Source: Paramecium sonneborni (lineage: Eukaryota > Ciliophora > Oligohymenophorea > Peniculida > Parameciidae). From it: 64,000 nucleotides of DNA. Made by a program: the position numbers and the translations under genes. Shown here piece by piece: positions 38,407 to 50,354 of this stretch (position 1 is the stretch's first letter; the number at the start of each line of letters is the position of its first letter). The notes beneath the pieces were generated by a model. That model did not search any database and was not told where the DNA came from. It worked only from the letters and a program-made list of their open reading frames with translations. The stretch covers positions 1 through 64,000 of the forward strand of contig CAJJDN010000071.1 in NCBI GenBank assembly GCA_905182985.1. Reading direction: 5' to 3'.

Positions 38407-40436
38407 ATGCAAAAATAAAGCATATCAATACAAATGAATGAATGTATAAATAATGAGACGACAAAAGGAACAAAATAATTTCGCTCTAAAAACAATTAAA
38501 TAGATAATTAAAAAGAAAAAACATAACCTGAATGTAATAAAAATTCAGAAGGAACTAATTAAGGGAATGTAACAAGTTTAGTATAAATTAATAGAGTAAG
38601 GTTATATAGAAAAAAAGAAATGAAGAGTTTGATGTGAATAGTTGTATTAAGAATTTAGTGTGTTTATCTTTGAGTATTGTTAATGAAGAACTTTAATTTA
38701 ATTGTTAGTAACAGAATCAGAAAGAATAAATTTCTGAACAAAGTAAAGTTTTATAAAATAATGATTAAAACGAGATTGACTAATTTTAGTTGCCTCAAAC
38801 AGTTTAATAAATTCCAACATAAAAATAAAAATCTCATAAGAAAGCAAAAAATAAGAAAAATAAAACAGATTCCTCATTAAAAATTACAAAAAATTAAACT
38901 TTAACATAAAAACAATAGGCATAATAACCTTAAATTCAATAACAATAAAAGGAGAAACAACATAATCAACTGTCTCCTTAAGAACCTCATAAAATAAAAC
39001 AATAAATAGTTTAGTAAAAGTTAAAAAAGTAGCCTAGCATAACATAAATAGAAAATTGTGTATAAGAAAATAAAAAAGATTTTGTTGACTTTGATGCTTA
39101 ATTTAGTCAAGTACATTTGTTTATAAAAATTTTAGATTGGAGCAAGAAGTACAACAGCAGGAAATTCTTAATCTGAATCAGATGATTGTCTTTAATAATC
39201 TGATGACAATAAATAACTAGAATCTAGTGCTTAAAAATTATCAAGCAGAGAAAAACCAAAGAAAAAAAACTATAGTAATAATGGAGAAAAAGTTGGTGAT
39301 AAATAATATCCTCATTCTACTTAAACAACACCAATTAAAAGAAAAAAATTGAATTTAGTAAAATCTAAAAATTATGATATTGATGAATTATCGAATTTTA
39401 TTCAATAAAAAAGTTATCAAAATAGAACTAGAAAATAAATTTGTTTGAATAGACTTAATTATCTTATTTATACAAATTACAATCTTAATATGTATCCTTA
39501 TGGATCTTTTGAAACTGGATTAGATTTAGAAATAAGTGATGTAGATGTTGGAATTTGGGGTTAATAAAATTTAAGTTATAGCTAAATAGTAAGGTTCTTA
39601 TAGCTATTAAATAATACTTTAAAGTAGACACCATTTTTAATAAAATCTAAGTAATTATATAAATAAATTAAATTTAGATTGATTTAAAGTTAAATGCCAA
39701 TATTGAAATTAGAATTGAATCCTAAATCAAGTTTTTATGATGATGATCAACATATTTAATAAAATTGGTCCTACTTTCATTTAGATCAAAATGATTAGGG
39801 TATAAATATATAATAAATTGAAGGTAAAATCATTTAAGTAGATGTAAGTTGGATTTATTAATGGAGCAATATATATAATAATCCTCATTTAGGATTTGCT
39901 TCAACTACAATAGTAAAAGATTGGGTTAGTAGGTTTGTATGGTATAGAGATATTCTATTAATTTTAAAACACTTAGTTAAATCTAAAAATTTAAATGATG
40001 CCCATACAGGTATAAAATAAATCTTAATATTTGATAGGTGGAATAAGTTCATTTTGTTTATCAATAATGTTAGCAGCAATCTATTTATGTAAACATTACA
40101 CTCAAAATGATAAAAAATAAATTCTTCTTGACTTTTTAAAGAAGTATGGTACTCAATTCGAACCATTAAAAGAGGGCATTTATATAGACAGTTACGGGTA
40201 TATTTAATTTTTAAATTAGTTAATAAAATCCATTTATAACTTTAGAAGAATGTCCTCCTTATAATCCTCTCACAATTTATTCACCTATTAATGATTAAAT
40301 TATTTCTCAAAAAGCTCATAGATTTTAAGAGATATAAGAAGAATTTAAATAACTTTATGAACACTTAACTAAATCTAATAAAATTTAAGATTACTTTGAC
40401 ATGCCTTTACAAATGAATTAACCATTATTTATATGA
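38407..40436 (+). CDS. Non-canonical poly(A) polymerase/terminal nucleotidyltransferase (TRF4/Cid1-like)
   Basis: Predicted 641 aa with introns of 29 nt (38581-38609), 25 nt (39111-39135), 28 nt (40010-40037) and 22 nt (40198-40219). A long Gln/Lys-rich N-terminus precedes the nucleotidyltransferase core. The core shows YPYGSFETGLDLEISDVDVGIWG, where GS and DxD supply two metal ligands, and a later IIQVDVSW that can supply the third Asp. The PAP-associated domain ends with GIYIDSYGQQNPF. Such enzymes add A or U tails to nuclear or cytoplasmic RNAs. Start is uncertain: in-frame ATGs at 38407 and 38434. The first ~200 residues are low complexity. Confidence 0.85.
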
Positions 40437-40466
40437 TTATATTATGACTAATATATTATATTTTAA

Positions 40467-41043
40467 TCAGTATTCATCCAAAGCTTTATGAGTTTTTGAA
40501 AAAGCAACACTTGTATTTAAACCATCAAATTTATAAGTGTTTCCTAAAAATCCTTAAGTAAATTTGGCATCTCTAGGATAATATTTTTCAATTAATTCAT
40601 ATTAAGTAGGATTCAATTACCCATATTGCATATTAGATGTTTCATATATAGGTAGGCCTACATAAATAATTCGATCTTCAAAATACCAACGTTGATTCCT
40701 AAAGGAGGTTTTTTGTATGTATCTGCTTAAACTGAAAAAGGTTTTGGAGGAACTTTATTATCGATTTTTCTTCTTTGTTTCTCTTCTTCAGTTTCTTTCT
40801 TTTATTATTCTAAACTAATCTATTATGCCACTAATTTGTTTTTTATTAATTTTTCAGCTCTTTTGAAATCCTAAATTCCATATTTAATATCTTTACTTGC
40901 ATGCTTTTAACGATTTCTGCATAAGTAGGAACTGGAGCTTCATTTAAATTTATTTACTATTATCCTTAATGTAATAACCAACCCTATCCATATTGTGAAT
41001 TACAGGTCCTATATTATGCAGAATTCGATCTAATAGACTACAT
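40467..41043 (-). CDS. Unknown small protein with a frame break
   Basis: ATG at 41043 gives MQSIRSNSAQYRTCNSQYG; a 26-nt intron (40871-40896) is clear. The C-terminal frame RIIYVGLPIYETSNMQYG...FLGNTYKFDGLNTSVAF ends at TGA 40467. Between them the frames do not join: after one intron the coding length is not a multiple of three, and a single extra base in the run of six A (complement, near 40710) would fix it. Either an indel in the assembly or a real frameshift. No family recognised, although Tyr/Gly-rich short motifs of this style occur in microtubule-inner proteins (weak inference). Confidence 0.55.
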
Positions 41044-41278
41044 TTAATTTATTATTAATATTCAATACAAATTATCAATTAAACTATAATTTAAATATAT
41101 CTATATATATTTATTTTTTTAGCAATATCTTGCAAACTATTAAATTTAATGTAAAAATTTGTAAAATAAATCTTTGAGAAATCAATTGTTTATTTTATTT
41201 TAATAAATATCAATTCTTTTTAAATATATAATTCTGAAATTACTTTGTTATTAATTTTAATTAAATATTTTACCGGAA

Positions 41279-42988
41279 ATGATTGATTTATAACCATAAA
41301 TATCATTATGTGAATCTATTACAATAGAATAAAATCTTCTTTCTTCATAATTATCTACTTCAGATAAAAAAGGTAAAAGTCGATTTTAGTTCATTAAATA
41401 TGAATTAGATGATAAATAAAATTATGCTTTGAATAATAGAAATAGAATAAAGTAATAACTTAAAGGTATTGTAATTGCTATTAATAAAGGTAGATTACAA
41501 TTAATAATAACAAAACCTTCTTTAGATGGTAAGAATTAATAGGTAGAACTAAATGAATTAGGCAAAAAATTAGATGTTGATTTAAGTGATCTTGATTCAT
41601 ATTGCATTTGTGTTGATATTAAAAAATTTGATCAAGAATATGAAATGATGGAAATTCTTGGAGAAGGTTGTATGGGATTAGTTAAAAGAATTGTAGATAA
41701 AAAGACTTAAAAGGAATATGCAGTTAAAATAGTATAAACTTAAGATGATGAAATTATTAGAAATGTAAGTTTAATTAATATTTTTTTAAGATGATAATTG
41801 AATTTAAATCACTCTTAAAGTTGAATCATGATAATATTGTGAAAGTTTATAAGTTATATATAGATTTTAATAATGGATTTTAGTCTGAAAGTAAAGCATA
41901 TGCTGTAATGGAATTAATTTAAGGAAAAGAAATGTTTGAAGTCATTAATGAATTAGGACATTATACAGAAAATGTTGCTAAGGAATTATTTAAATAATTA
42001 TTGAGTGCCATAGAATATATGCATAGAAATGGAATTTGTCATAGAGATTTAAAACCAAATAATATTTTATGTGTTTAAAGTATTTTTTATTAATTATTAG
42101 ATAAAAATTAGATAAAAGTAACTGACTTTAATGTTAGTAAATTCAGCGATTCCTATAAAGAATTTGGAGATTTAAAAGAAAGAGAAAAAATTGAAATGTG
42201 GACTTATACTGGAACAGTGGCCTTCTCTGCTCCAGAAATTTTTACAGGAGAAGGTTATAAGTATTTATATTTTTAATATTAACAATAAAGTTAAATGGTA
42301 GATATGTGGAGTGCTGGTTGTATTCTTTATTCAATGTTATCAGGGTAATTGCCATTTATTTCAGAATAGTAAATTAATATTATATTTTAGTTTAAATGAT
42401 TTGATAGAACAAATTAAACAAGCTTAAATTTAATTTCCAGATCAATAATTTAATTAAATATCTAAAGAAGCTAAAGATCTAGTTTTATAATTATTATAAA
42501 AAGATTCAGCATTAAGACCTTAACCAGATGCTGCTTTATAACATTCATGGTTTTAGAATAGAATTTTTTAGTAAGAAATGTAAATGACAATTAATATAGA
42601 AATTTCAAAAAATATTCCCAGATTGTCATCTAAATATTAAAAGAATAATCAAAAATCTAAAAGTATACTATTAAGATCTTCTTAGAATATATCATCTTAA
42701 ATTGATAAATTAAATCTTTAATAATCTGAATTTACTTCTAGTCTTGAATAGCTTAATAATAAAAAAAGCAATCATTTTATAAACTCTTTTTTTTAAAGTC
42801 AATTAATTACATAAATTACAAATTAAAATTAGAATGATGGAACTTCTATTACAGATTTTGCAAATTTATAAATCATAAGAAATACTTCAAATTTTAGTGA
42901 AGATCTTTGTGATCTTGATTATGTAAATCTGGAGTAATTTATAGTCTACAAAAAAAAGTAAAATGAAAATGAAGAAATTAAATAGTGA
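41279..42988 (+). CDS. CAMK-like Ser/Thr protein kinase with DFN in place of DFG
   Basis: Predicted 536 aa. Introns: 41765-41790 (26 nt), 42080-42100 (21 nt), 42261-42290 (30 nt) and 42369-42390 (22 nt). An N-terminal ~110-residue leader precedes the kinase domain: ILGEGCMGLVKR (Gly loop), EYAVKIV (ATP Lys), CHRDLKPNN (catalytic loop), KVTDFNVSKF (metal-binding loop with DFN, not DFG), FSAPEIF and VDMWSAGCILYSMLSG. The Asp of DFN is retained, so it is probably active. The C-terminal ~150 residues are Ser/Gln/Asn-rich with no recognised domain. The catalytic loop and CAMK-like activation segment suggest the CAMK group. Confidence 0.9.
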
Positions 42989-44541
42989 TTATAATTTATA
43001 CAATTCAACTTTTAATTTTTATTATTTATTTTTAATAGAAATTAATCTATTTAGTTAATTCGAGAAATCAGATAAAAATTATGAAATTCCTCCTTTTATA
43101 AATCTAATAAATTTTAGACAATTAAAAATATAAGAAAACTATCAAGATGTGAAAATTCAACAATTTGCAAATTAGATCAATAATGATATTTCAATCATAC
43201 TTGATTTAAATTATTTAGGAATTATAAAATTGTTGATTATTAATGAAAATAATACAATTTTAGATTTCAAACACAAAATACAAAGTTAAATCTTAAACGA
43301 CCACAACATAGAATACCAACTTATTATGAATGACTCTGTTTTATCAAAAATAAACTTAACTTATAAAGGAAAAGTATATAACAATCAACATTATTCTTGT
43401 GGTAATTAACAAGATTTTTTTCCCAGTTTAAATTTAAACGATTTGTTAAAAATAATAATAGTCCTGGATTTCAATTATAATTATCCTTAAAAACTATTGA
43501 TTTCAAAGAAGCTATTTATAACAAAGAAAATATATCTCCGTCAAATCACTGAATATTGAATAAGGGTGAGTTAATAAGTAAAGTGTAAAGTATTTCCAAT
43601 ATTTAATGTAGTATATAAGGTATTAAGATAGAGAGGATAAAATACTTATTTATTTATTCCCATTTTTCAATTTTGGCTTTTTAAATATTTTTAGATGCAT
43701 TCTCAACAAATTATTACCCTAAATATATATCCTTGTGACTTAATTGAAGAAACATATAAGCAAATATATGATAGAAAGAAATTGTAAAAAATTAATTTTT
43801 GTTAGAATACTAAGGAGTAATATTAGAAAAAGATAAAACTCTTTAAGATTAGAATATAAAAGCCGAGAATATGTTACATTTAATATTGATCTCGAATAAT
43901 CAATTTGAAAATAGTTGTTTCTTTTTTTCTTGAATATCCTATAAATTTCATCAATTATTTTGATAAATTCAAAATTTAATAAAATTAATATTTATAATCT
44001 CAATTATCGAAATATTTAATTATAATTAATGATTCATAAAAAACACCCATAAGACATTTTAAAGATTATTTATAATTTCAAATAAATTAGATTTTTTTAT
44101 ATTAATCTACAAATGAGCAATAAGTAATATTTTAGCCATTTTTATTTTTAATGGTTTAAGATATTTAAGTGAATAAAAATAGCTTCTGTGGATTTATGAT
44201 AACCCAAGGAATAACCATCATTTTATTTAAGAGTTAGAATTAGAAATATCAATTATTAATTGTCTTTCTTTCAACAGTAGATACAGTGAAAATAATTAAT
44301 ATTTATAATATTATTGTAAGAAAAGTCATATAACAATTTAGAGTTGTGAAATGCTTGGAAAGGGTAATTATTAAGTTACAAATTCACCTTCAAACTATAA
44401 GATTTATATTAAAATTGATGTTTATGAAATATTGTTAAACTTTTTATAGACCATCAATTGGAATTTAAGATCATTAATAAAGATTGCAATTATTTAAATA
44501 CATTAGAATTATAAGAAATGTAGTTTGTGTAAATTGTATGA
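42963..44541 (+). CDS. Divergent ubiquitin-like domain region, possibly one multi-domain gene or a decaying copy
   Basis: Several open segments in different frames carry ubiquitin-like pieces. The first (ATG 42963, open to TGA 43559, overlapping the kinase 3' end by 26 nt) includes IIKLLIINENNTILDFKHKI. The second (from ATG 43695) has EYQGVILEKDKTLQDQNIKA followed by ENMLHLIL, which parallels the end of ubiquitin (FAGKQLEDGRTL, LHLVL). A third stretch (IRHFKDYLQFQINQIFLYQS) may be another unit, and the last exon-like piece ends at TGA 44541. No C-terminal Gly-Gly is seen. Introns linking the pieces could not be placed, so exon structure, start and even functionality are open. Confidence is for the ubiquitin-like content, not the gene model. 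Confidence 0.4.
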
Positions 44542-44628
44542 CTTGATTTATTTATAATTTAATTAAAAATTTTATATATATATTATAAGAAAAAATTAAT
44601 TTGATTTATAAAATATTTGATTTATATT

Positions 44629-46104
44629 TCAACTCTAACTTTTAATGTAAAAATAGATGCCTGCTCCAATAACTCCAGAAAGAGCAATTAATGCAATTCC
44701 ATATTTAGGATGATAAAATAGCCATGCGAAGGCAATAGTTAAAAGTGAAAATGGAATAGAAATAATAAAACTGACTAAAAAGAAAATAAATCCTGTGATG
44801 GTAGCTAAAAAGTTTCCAACCAAAGGGAACCATGAGATTAACCATGAAATAGGAGAGAATATTAAACAAAATCCGATTCCCTAAAAAAATAAAAAAATGA
44901 TATACCATTAACACATATCCGCCAATTCTTTATGCCATAGTAATACAGGCATTTTCTTCTGCTTTTTTTTTAAAAACTTAATTTTATGTTAAGATTGTTT
45001 CATAGATCCAATCAATTTCAGTTAAAGGTTTTTCAAGTGCTTTACATAATTTGCAACAAAGACAACAACAAGTAGTACAAGAGCATTGCATTTCTTCTAA
45101 GTTTTCATCTCTAGCTAATGTTGATTCAAATTTATCATGAATAATAAAAGGTGTAAATGTATCATTTTATTATTGAGAAACAACAGTAGTGGGACCAGTT
45201 TTGGCTGCATTAAATGAGACTCTTAAATCATTCATAGAGATGGTACCATTATTTTATTTGAAATATATATATTATCCATTAGCTTCACTAGAATATAATA
45301 TTAATATACTAATTCTAAAACCCTTTTTAATATCCATAAAAATTAGCTACTGATTATGCATTATTGCTTGCCATAGGAATACTTTCATTTGGATTAGTTT
45401 ATTCTGCCAAAGATTTACTCATTAAATAAGCACCGATCCTAACTTTTAAGTTGATTTATGTTTCTTATTCAACTATCCATTTTGTTTTATCATTAAAGTG
45501 CCCATCTCCACAATCTTCATGAAATATTGTACTCCATTCTTAAACATAATAATAAACAGTTCTCTTATTTTCTTCTCTTGATCTACGAATCCATTAATAC
45601 ATTTCTACAGTTCTGACTAGTTTAATACAATCTTTTAAAGATAAACCAAATGCAGCATCTACAACTAAATCATTGGTTCTACTTTCACCTATAAAATTAA
45701 TTTAGATCAGATAATACCATTAGTGTGAATCAATTAATGATTGGTATTAGGATTTATTTCAGCTGAGTTAACTGATGTACATTATTTCTTTGCTTATTCT
45801 AATCTGTATTCTGTTATTGCTTATCTAAAGTTGTTATGTAATAATTAGAAACCTTCTTTCATTGTACCATAACATAGCAAATGCTCCAGCAATGCATAGA
45901 AATCCAAATATAACAGCAGTTATAGGGTTTCCTTTCTTATGGCTAGAATATAAATGCTTATTTTCATGCTCTAAATTTTTAAATAATTTTATTACCTTCA
46001 ATATGACCTCTTAAATGGTTGCTTGCATTACAAGAAGAGATTAATATAGTTAGTAGTGCAAATACTATTATGTAATTATTCGATTAAGGCAACCTTAACA
46101 TCAT
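44629..46104 (-). CDS. TMEM43: TMEM43 (LUMA) family membrane protein
   Basis: Predicted 448 aa, six exons with introns at 45971-45995 (25 nt), 45825-45852 (28 nt), 45689-45717 (29 nt), 45288-45309 (22 nt) and 44881-44905 (25 nt). The N-terminus has a signal-anchor-like stretch (YIIVFALLTILISSC), then a span (ITAVIFGFLCIAGAFAMLWYNERR). The lumenal part includes VVDAAFGLSLKDCIKL, and a Cys cluster CSCTTCCCLCCKLCK lies near the end of the soluble region. Three C-terminal spans (GIGFCLIFSPISWLISWFPL onwards) match the family's C-terminal block. In animals TMEM43 is an ER/inner nuclear envelope protein. The Cys cluster is unusual and may bind metal or be acylated. Confidence 0.85.
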
Positions 46105-46368
46105 TTTAATTTAATAATAATAATATCATTCAAATTATCATTGCATTTATATTGCAATAAATTTTAATAAAATAGATAATTAATTAAAATTTGTATCCAT
46201 TTTATTTAAACTGAATAAAAATGAATTAATAATTTCTCTAGTTAATAAAATTAATTGATAAATTTACAGAATATTCATAATTGACTATAAGAGATAAAAA
46301 AGATATTAAAGACAACATCATAAATTATAAATAAACTTAAAAATATATTTTTTTTTATATACTAGTTA

Positions 46369-47518
46369 TCAAACTTAACCCATAGCAATACCATAACCAA
46401 ACTTATATGAATCTTTATGATAATCTGCAATTGCACATAATTTTAATTGATAAGCAAATCCTTATAAAGTTAAAGCAGAGCTAAACTTCATTTTAGAATT
46501 GATAGTTACGATGACTTCTGAAATGGCAAACTTTTATCTATAACCCTTAAAAAGATTTAATAAATTCTATTACAAGAATAGTTTTGGAGTCACCAGTCTA
46601 ATTGGAATATTCGAATTCAGACATAAAGTAGGCTTTATCCAAGAGCTAATTAAAATAATTGATATATATATACTCTATGATTGTAAGCTAAAATCAATGA
46701 ATCAGCAGCTCCAACATATTAGGCAAACAAATTCTACCTTTAATTGATTCCAAATTTGAATGCATAACTCATTAATGACATATTTCTTTCAGTCTTATGT
46801 ATTTAAATTTAAATACCAATGTCATCATTTCATATCCAAAAACCATTCTCTTTCCAATAGTTTACATCATATTAAAACTATACAATCCAGTACCCAATTT
46901 GATAGAATGTACATAATCTTCTCCAGAAATGTCACAATCTAAATGTACTTATGCATTGGTAGGATTAGAATCTAAATAGAAAGCACTGAATCTATTTGAA
47001 TAATAGAATTATAACACAATACCTAAGATTGAACATTTCATTTAATTTTTTGATAATGGCAGCTTCTAATTTACCACTAGAATCCCATCTTCCAGTCATA
47101 ATATATGATGGTTGATCATATGGAGTTCTAAGCTATCCTCCTAAATATTGAGCTGCTAAAGTGTAACTTGGAACTGGTGGTTATTTCATAGGATTAGGAT
47201 TAGGAGCCTTTCCTTTGTTCTAACTTTTAGATATAATTAATATACTGATGGAGGAATCATCCAAGAATGAGCTAAATGAAAATTATTTGATAATCCTCCT
47301 GCTACTTCAAATTTAAATCCTTTGATATGTTCTACTTTTTTTGTAACAGCTCTAACATTGTTCAATAAACCATCAAAAAGTGGTGGTCTTCTTGGGTAAC
47401 GATTTCTCATTAGAGGTGATACACCTATTTCATCATCGTCATTTATTTTCAAATGTGGATCTTGTTAGGCAAATGCTGGATTATCCATGTCTACCTATTC
47501 TTTGTTTATTGCTGCCAT
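46369..47518 (-). CDS. TOM40: Tom40, channel of the mitochondrial outer-membrane translocase
   Basis: Predicted 337 aa from six exons; introns 47220-47245 (26 nt), 46992-47022 (31 nt), 46794-46816 (23 nt), 46646-46673 (28 nt) and 46546-46573 (28 nt). The porin_3-type barrel is visible as alternating strands: FDGLLNNVRAVTKKVEHIKG at the N-terminal helix, SYTLAAQYLGG, YIMTGRWDSSGKLEAAI, AQVHLDCDISGEDYVHSIKL, and the final strands MKFSSALTLQGFAYQLKL and KFGYGIAMGQV. The order and C-terminal strand fit Tom40 better than VDAC. It imports nuclear-encoded precursors across the outer membrane. Its ATG is only 23 bp from that of the divergent CXC gene. Confidence 0.82.
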
Positions 47519-47541
47519 TATTAATTTTTAATTAATTTATT

Positions 47542-48634
47542 ATGAATTTAGATGATCATAATTCCAATGAACAAAAACTAAATAAAAAACTTCATTATTA
47601 TGATTAAGATTGGCCATAATAATAACTAAACTTATCACCAAAATTCACTCCACAATAGTTTTATCTTTAGCCACCATCAACCATCTCACAATTCAATCTC
47701 TTACATGAATAAGAAATCCAAGATAAAAATAAATCAAAATATCCTTTTAGAAAATTATCTGCTGGTGATGTTTTAGAATTATAAGAAGACAATCCCAATC
47801 ATCATCATTACAATTATTAACAATTCTATCAGTAAATACCATAACAAATGAAATATCCTCTAAATAACTAATATATGCATAAATTTACATAACCATATCC
47901 TCCTCCTTGGTATCCAACTCCATATCCACTTTTTTATTACCCTCCTTATGATATATCCTAATATTAAAATACTTTATCAAAAGAACTCTAATCTAAAGTT
48001 AATCAATTAGTTTAATATTAAAAAGTCTCTCATTTCTTATGCAATTGTAAAAAAAGTAAATGCTTAAAATTATATTGTGAATGCTTTACTAATAATTGGG
48101 TTTTATTCTTCAATATTTTAGGTCTGTTCTTAAAGTTGTAATTGTACTGAATGTAAAAATAGAATTGATAATCCTAATGAAAGATCTAAGGCTATAGAAG
48201 AAGCTCTACTTAGAAACCCAGAAGCATTTTCACCTATTTTAAATAACAATGGATAATAACCATAAATCATCTAAGGTATTTATTAATTTAATAATTTCAT
48301 AGAATAAAACTCTAACAAAGACTTACAAAAAGAAACTAAAAAAGGTTGTAATTGTAAAAAATCTGAATGCAAAAAAAAATACTGTGAATGTTACAGCATT
48401 AATTAAAAGTGCACTGATTTGTGTAAATGTGAGAATTGTCTTAATAAAGAGTAAGAATAGCTTTAAATTCAACCTCAAAATATAGAAAACAATCCTAACT
48501 TAATAATTCAACAAGAAATATAAGAAATAAAATAATAAAAAGATCATAAATCAAAAAAGATTAAGAAAGAAATAATGATTCATAATAATAATTATAATAA
48601 TAATCATATAAAAAAAAAATAGAAAAAAACTTGA
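47542..48634 (+). CDS. CXC/CRC-domain protein (tesmin/TSO1/LIN54 family)
   Basis: Predicted 347 aa with introns of 22 nt (48100-48121) and 27 nt (48276-48302). The Tyr/Pro-rich N-terminal half is followed by two cysteine-rich CXC motifs: CNCKKSKCLKLYCECF with CSQSCNCTECKN, then after an RNPEAFSPI linker (the conserved hinge) CNCKKSECKKKYCECY with CTDLCKCENCLN. This bipartite CRC domain binds CHR-like DNA elements, and family members control cell-cycle and developmental genes. The C-terminus is a Lys/Asn/His-rich tail. All zinc-ligand cysteines expected in both halves are present. Confidence 0.93.
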
Positions 48635-48728
48635 TATACTATATTTTTGTGTATATTAAATACCTAAGATTAAAAAACTTTCGATTTTTTGTAGAATTTA
48701 TTAAAAAGATATCTAATATTATTTATAA

Positions 48729-49720
48729 TCATCTAACTTTGCTTAAATTTTTAGTTCTTTAATTAATGACAATATTTTCTTTTCTTCTCTCTATTGTTTT
48801 TAAATCTTCCCACACCATAAAAATTTCATATTATTTTTCTCTTTGAATCTATCCAGAATTTTATTTTATTAAACTACTTTTTTTCATCAATTAAATTTTC
48901 CAAAAATTTATCATTTTAAACTCTTCTTTCTCTTTAGTATTTCTGTTCTTTCTATTTCTTCTAATTATCTTTCTCTTTTTTCCCAATAAATCTAAAATTC
49001 TCTTTTATGATAATCAACAGTTAATATCGATAATAAAAAAAATACAATTTGATTCTATTTCTTTCAATTCATCTTTATTTTTTCAATTGTAATCTATTGC
49101 TTAGCACATTTTTTCTCTCTTCTGCTATTTAATTTTTTCAACTATTTCAGCTTTTACTTAAGCTTCGATAAGTTATTTATTCAAATATTCTTCCTATCCT
49201 TTTTTTAGTATTTCCTATTATAATATATATCGATCAATCATTCTTTATCTCTTCTTTAAATTTTCTCATCTTAGCTATTCTTAATTTCTTTTCTGCATTT
49301 AATTTATCTTTTCATCTTCTTTTTTCTCTTTTAACTTTAAATTCTTTTAATTAATTATTTGCCAATTACACTTATATCTAATTTTCTAAAATCTTTTCTT
49401 ATTTTACTTCTTATTAATTAAGAAGTATTTTCCTAAATTTCTGCATAATAATTTATTCATCCTCTCTCATAAAATACATCTGAGTAAATCTAATTCCCAT
49501 GAAATGTTTTAACCCTATCACTATTTTCATAAATTTATTTGTTAAATTTTTCTTAGGTTATTTTCTTCTGTTCTTTTTAAAAAATCTCCTCTTTAATATA
49601 AATTTACCTTCTCTTTTCTTCTGCTGCTGTTAATTTTCAAGATCTAAATCTCTTTTTTATTAATAGGCAACTATGGTAGTTGGCCAAAGTTTCATCCTTT
49701 CTAAATGTATACATTCTCAT
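48729..49720 (-). CDS. Coiled-coil protein with trichohyalin/plectin-homology-like composition, exon joins incomplete
   Basis: Coding is clear but spread over frames. The start MRMYTFRKDETLANYH is joined through introns of 28 nt (49644-49671) and 17 nt (49591-49607) to NLENQQQQKKREEEIFQKEQ and EKFNKQIYENSDRVKTFHGN. Further charged helical pieces (NQQEVKQEKILENQIQVQLA, VDYHKREFQIYWEKRERQL) lead to a C-terminus EIFMVWEDLKTIERRKENIV ending at TGA 48729. Frame changes near 49.4, 49.0 and 48.9 kb are not fully explained. Arg/Glu/Lys-rich helices of this type resemble TPH-domain ciliary proteins (CFAP53, MNS1 group), which is a suggestion only. Confidence 0.5.
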
Positions 49721-50354
49721 TTTATCCAGTAATCGTTGAGTTTAAGTCTTTGAAAATTCATTTAATTGCTACCTTCTTGATGTATTTGATAATATTTATT
49801 TTAATGAGTAATATTTATTAATTTAATAAAAATCAAGGAATTTTATGATTCATAGAATATATTTTGGATAATATGTTTAGTATTTAAAAGCAAGAGATTT
49901 AATATTTGAGATCTTAATCATAAATTGATTGAATAAATTTCAGCAATAAAAAAATTGATTTTCAATAATCATTTCTAAATTTCATATTTCATTCCATAAT
50001 TCAATAATGACTTAGTCTGATATACATTATTAATATAATAATTGTATGAATATTATAATCGTGTAAATTTTTAATTTAAAGTTCAAGATAATTATAAATT
50101 AAGACTGTTATGTTAAATTTCCTAATTTTAAGAAAATCAAGATACATTAAATTATATTTAGTAGAATAAATAATATAGAATTGAATAATTAATAGTATTT
50201 AAAACAGGATGAAATATAAAAATATAATGTAAATAATTTTTGCGATTATTCTTGATTGATTAAAAATGTTTAAATTAATATGTAAAATTGTTAATATTAA
50301 AATTATAAATAGAGAGTAGTTTAATATATAAATGATATATATATAAATGAAATA
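49721..50354. other. AT-rich intergenic region
   Basis: 634 bp between the coiled-coil gene start and the MORN gene stop. Very AT-rich; no coding frame or repeat recognised. Confidence 0.5.
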
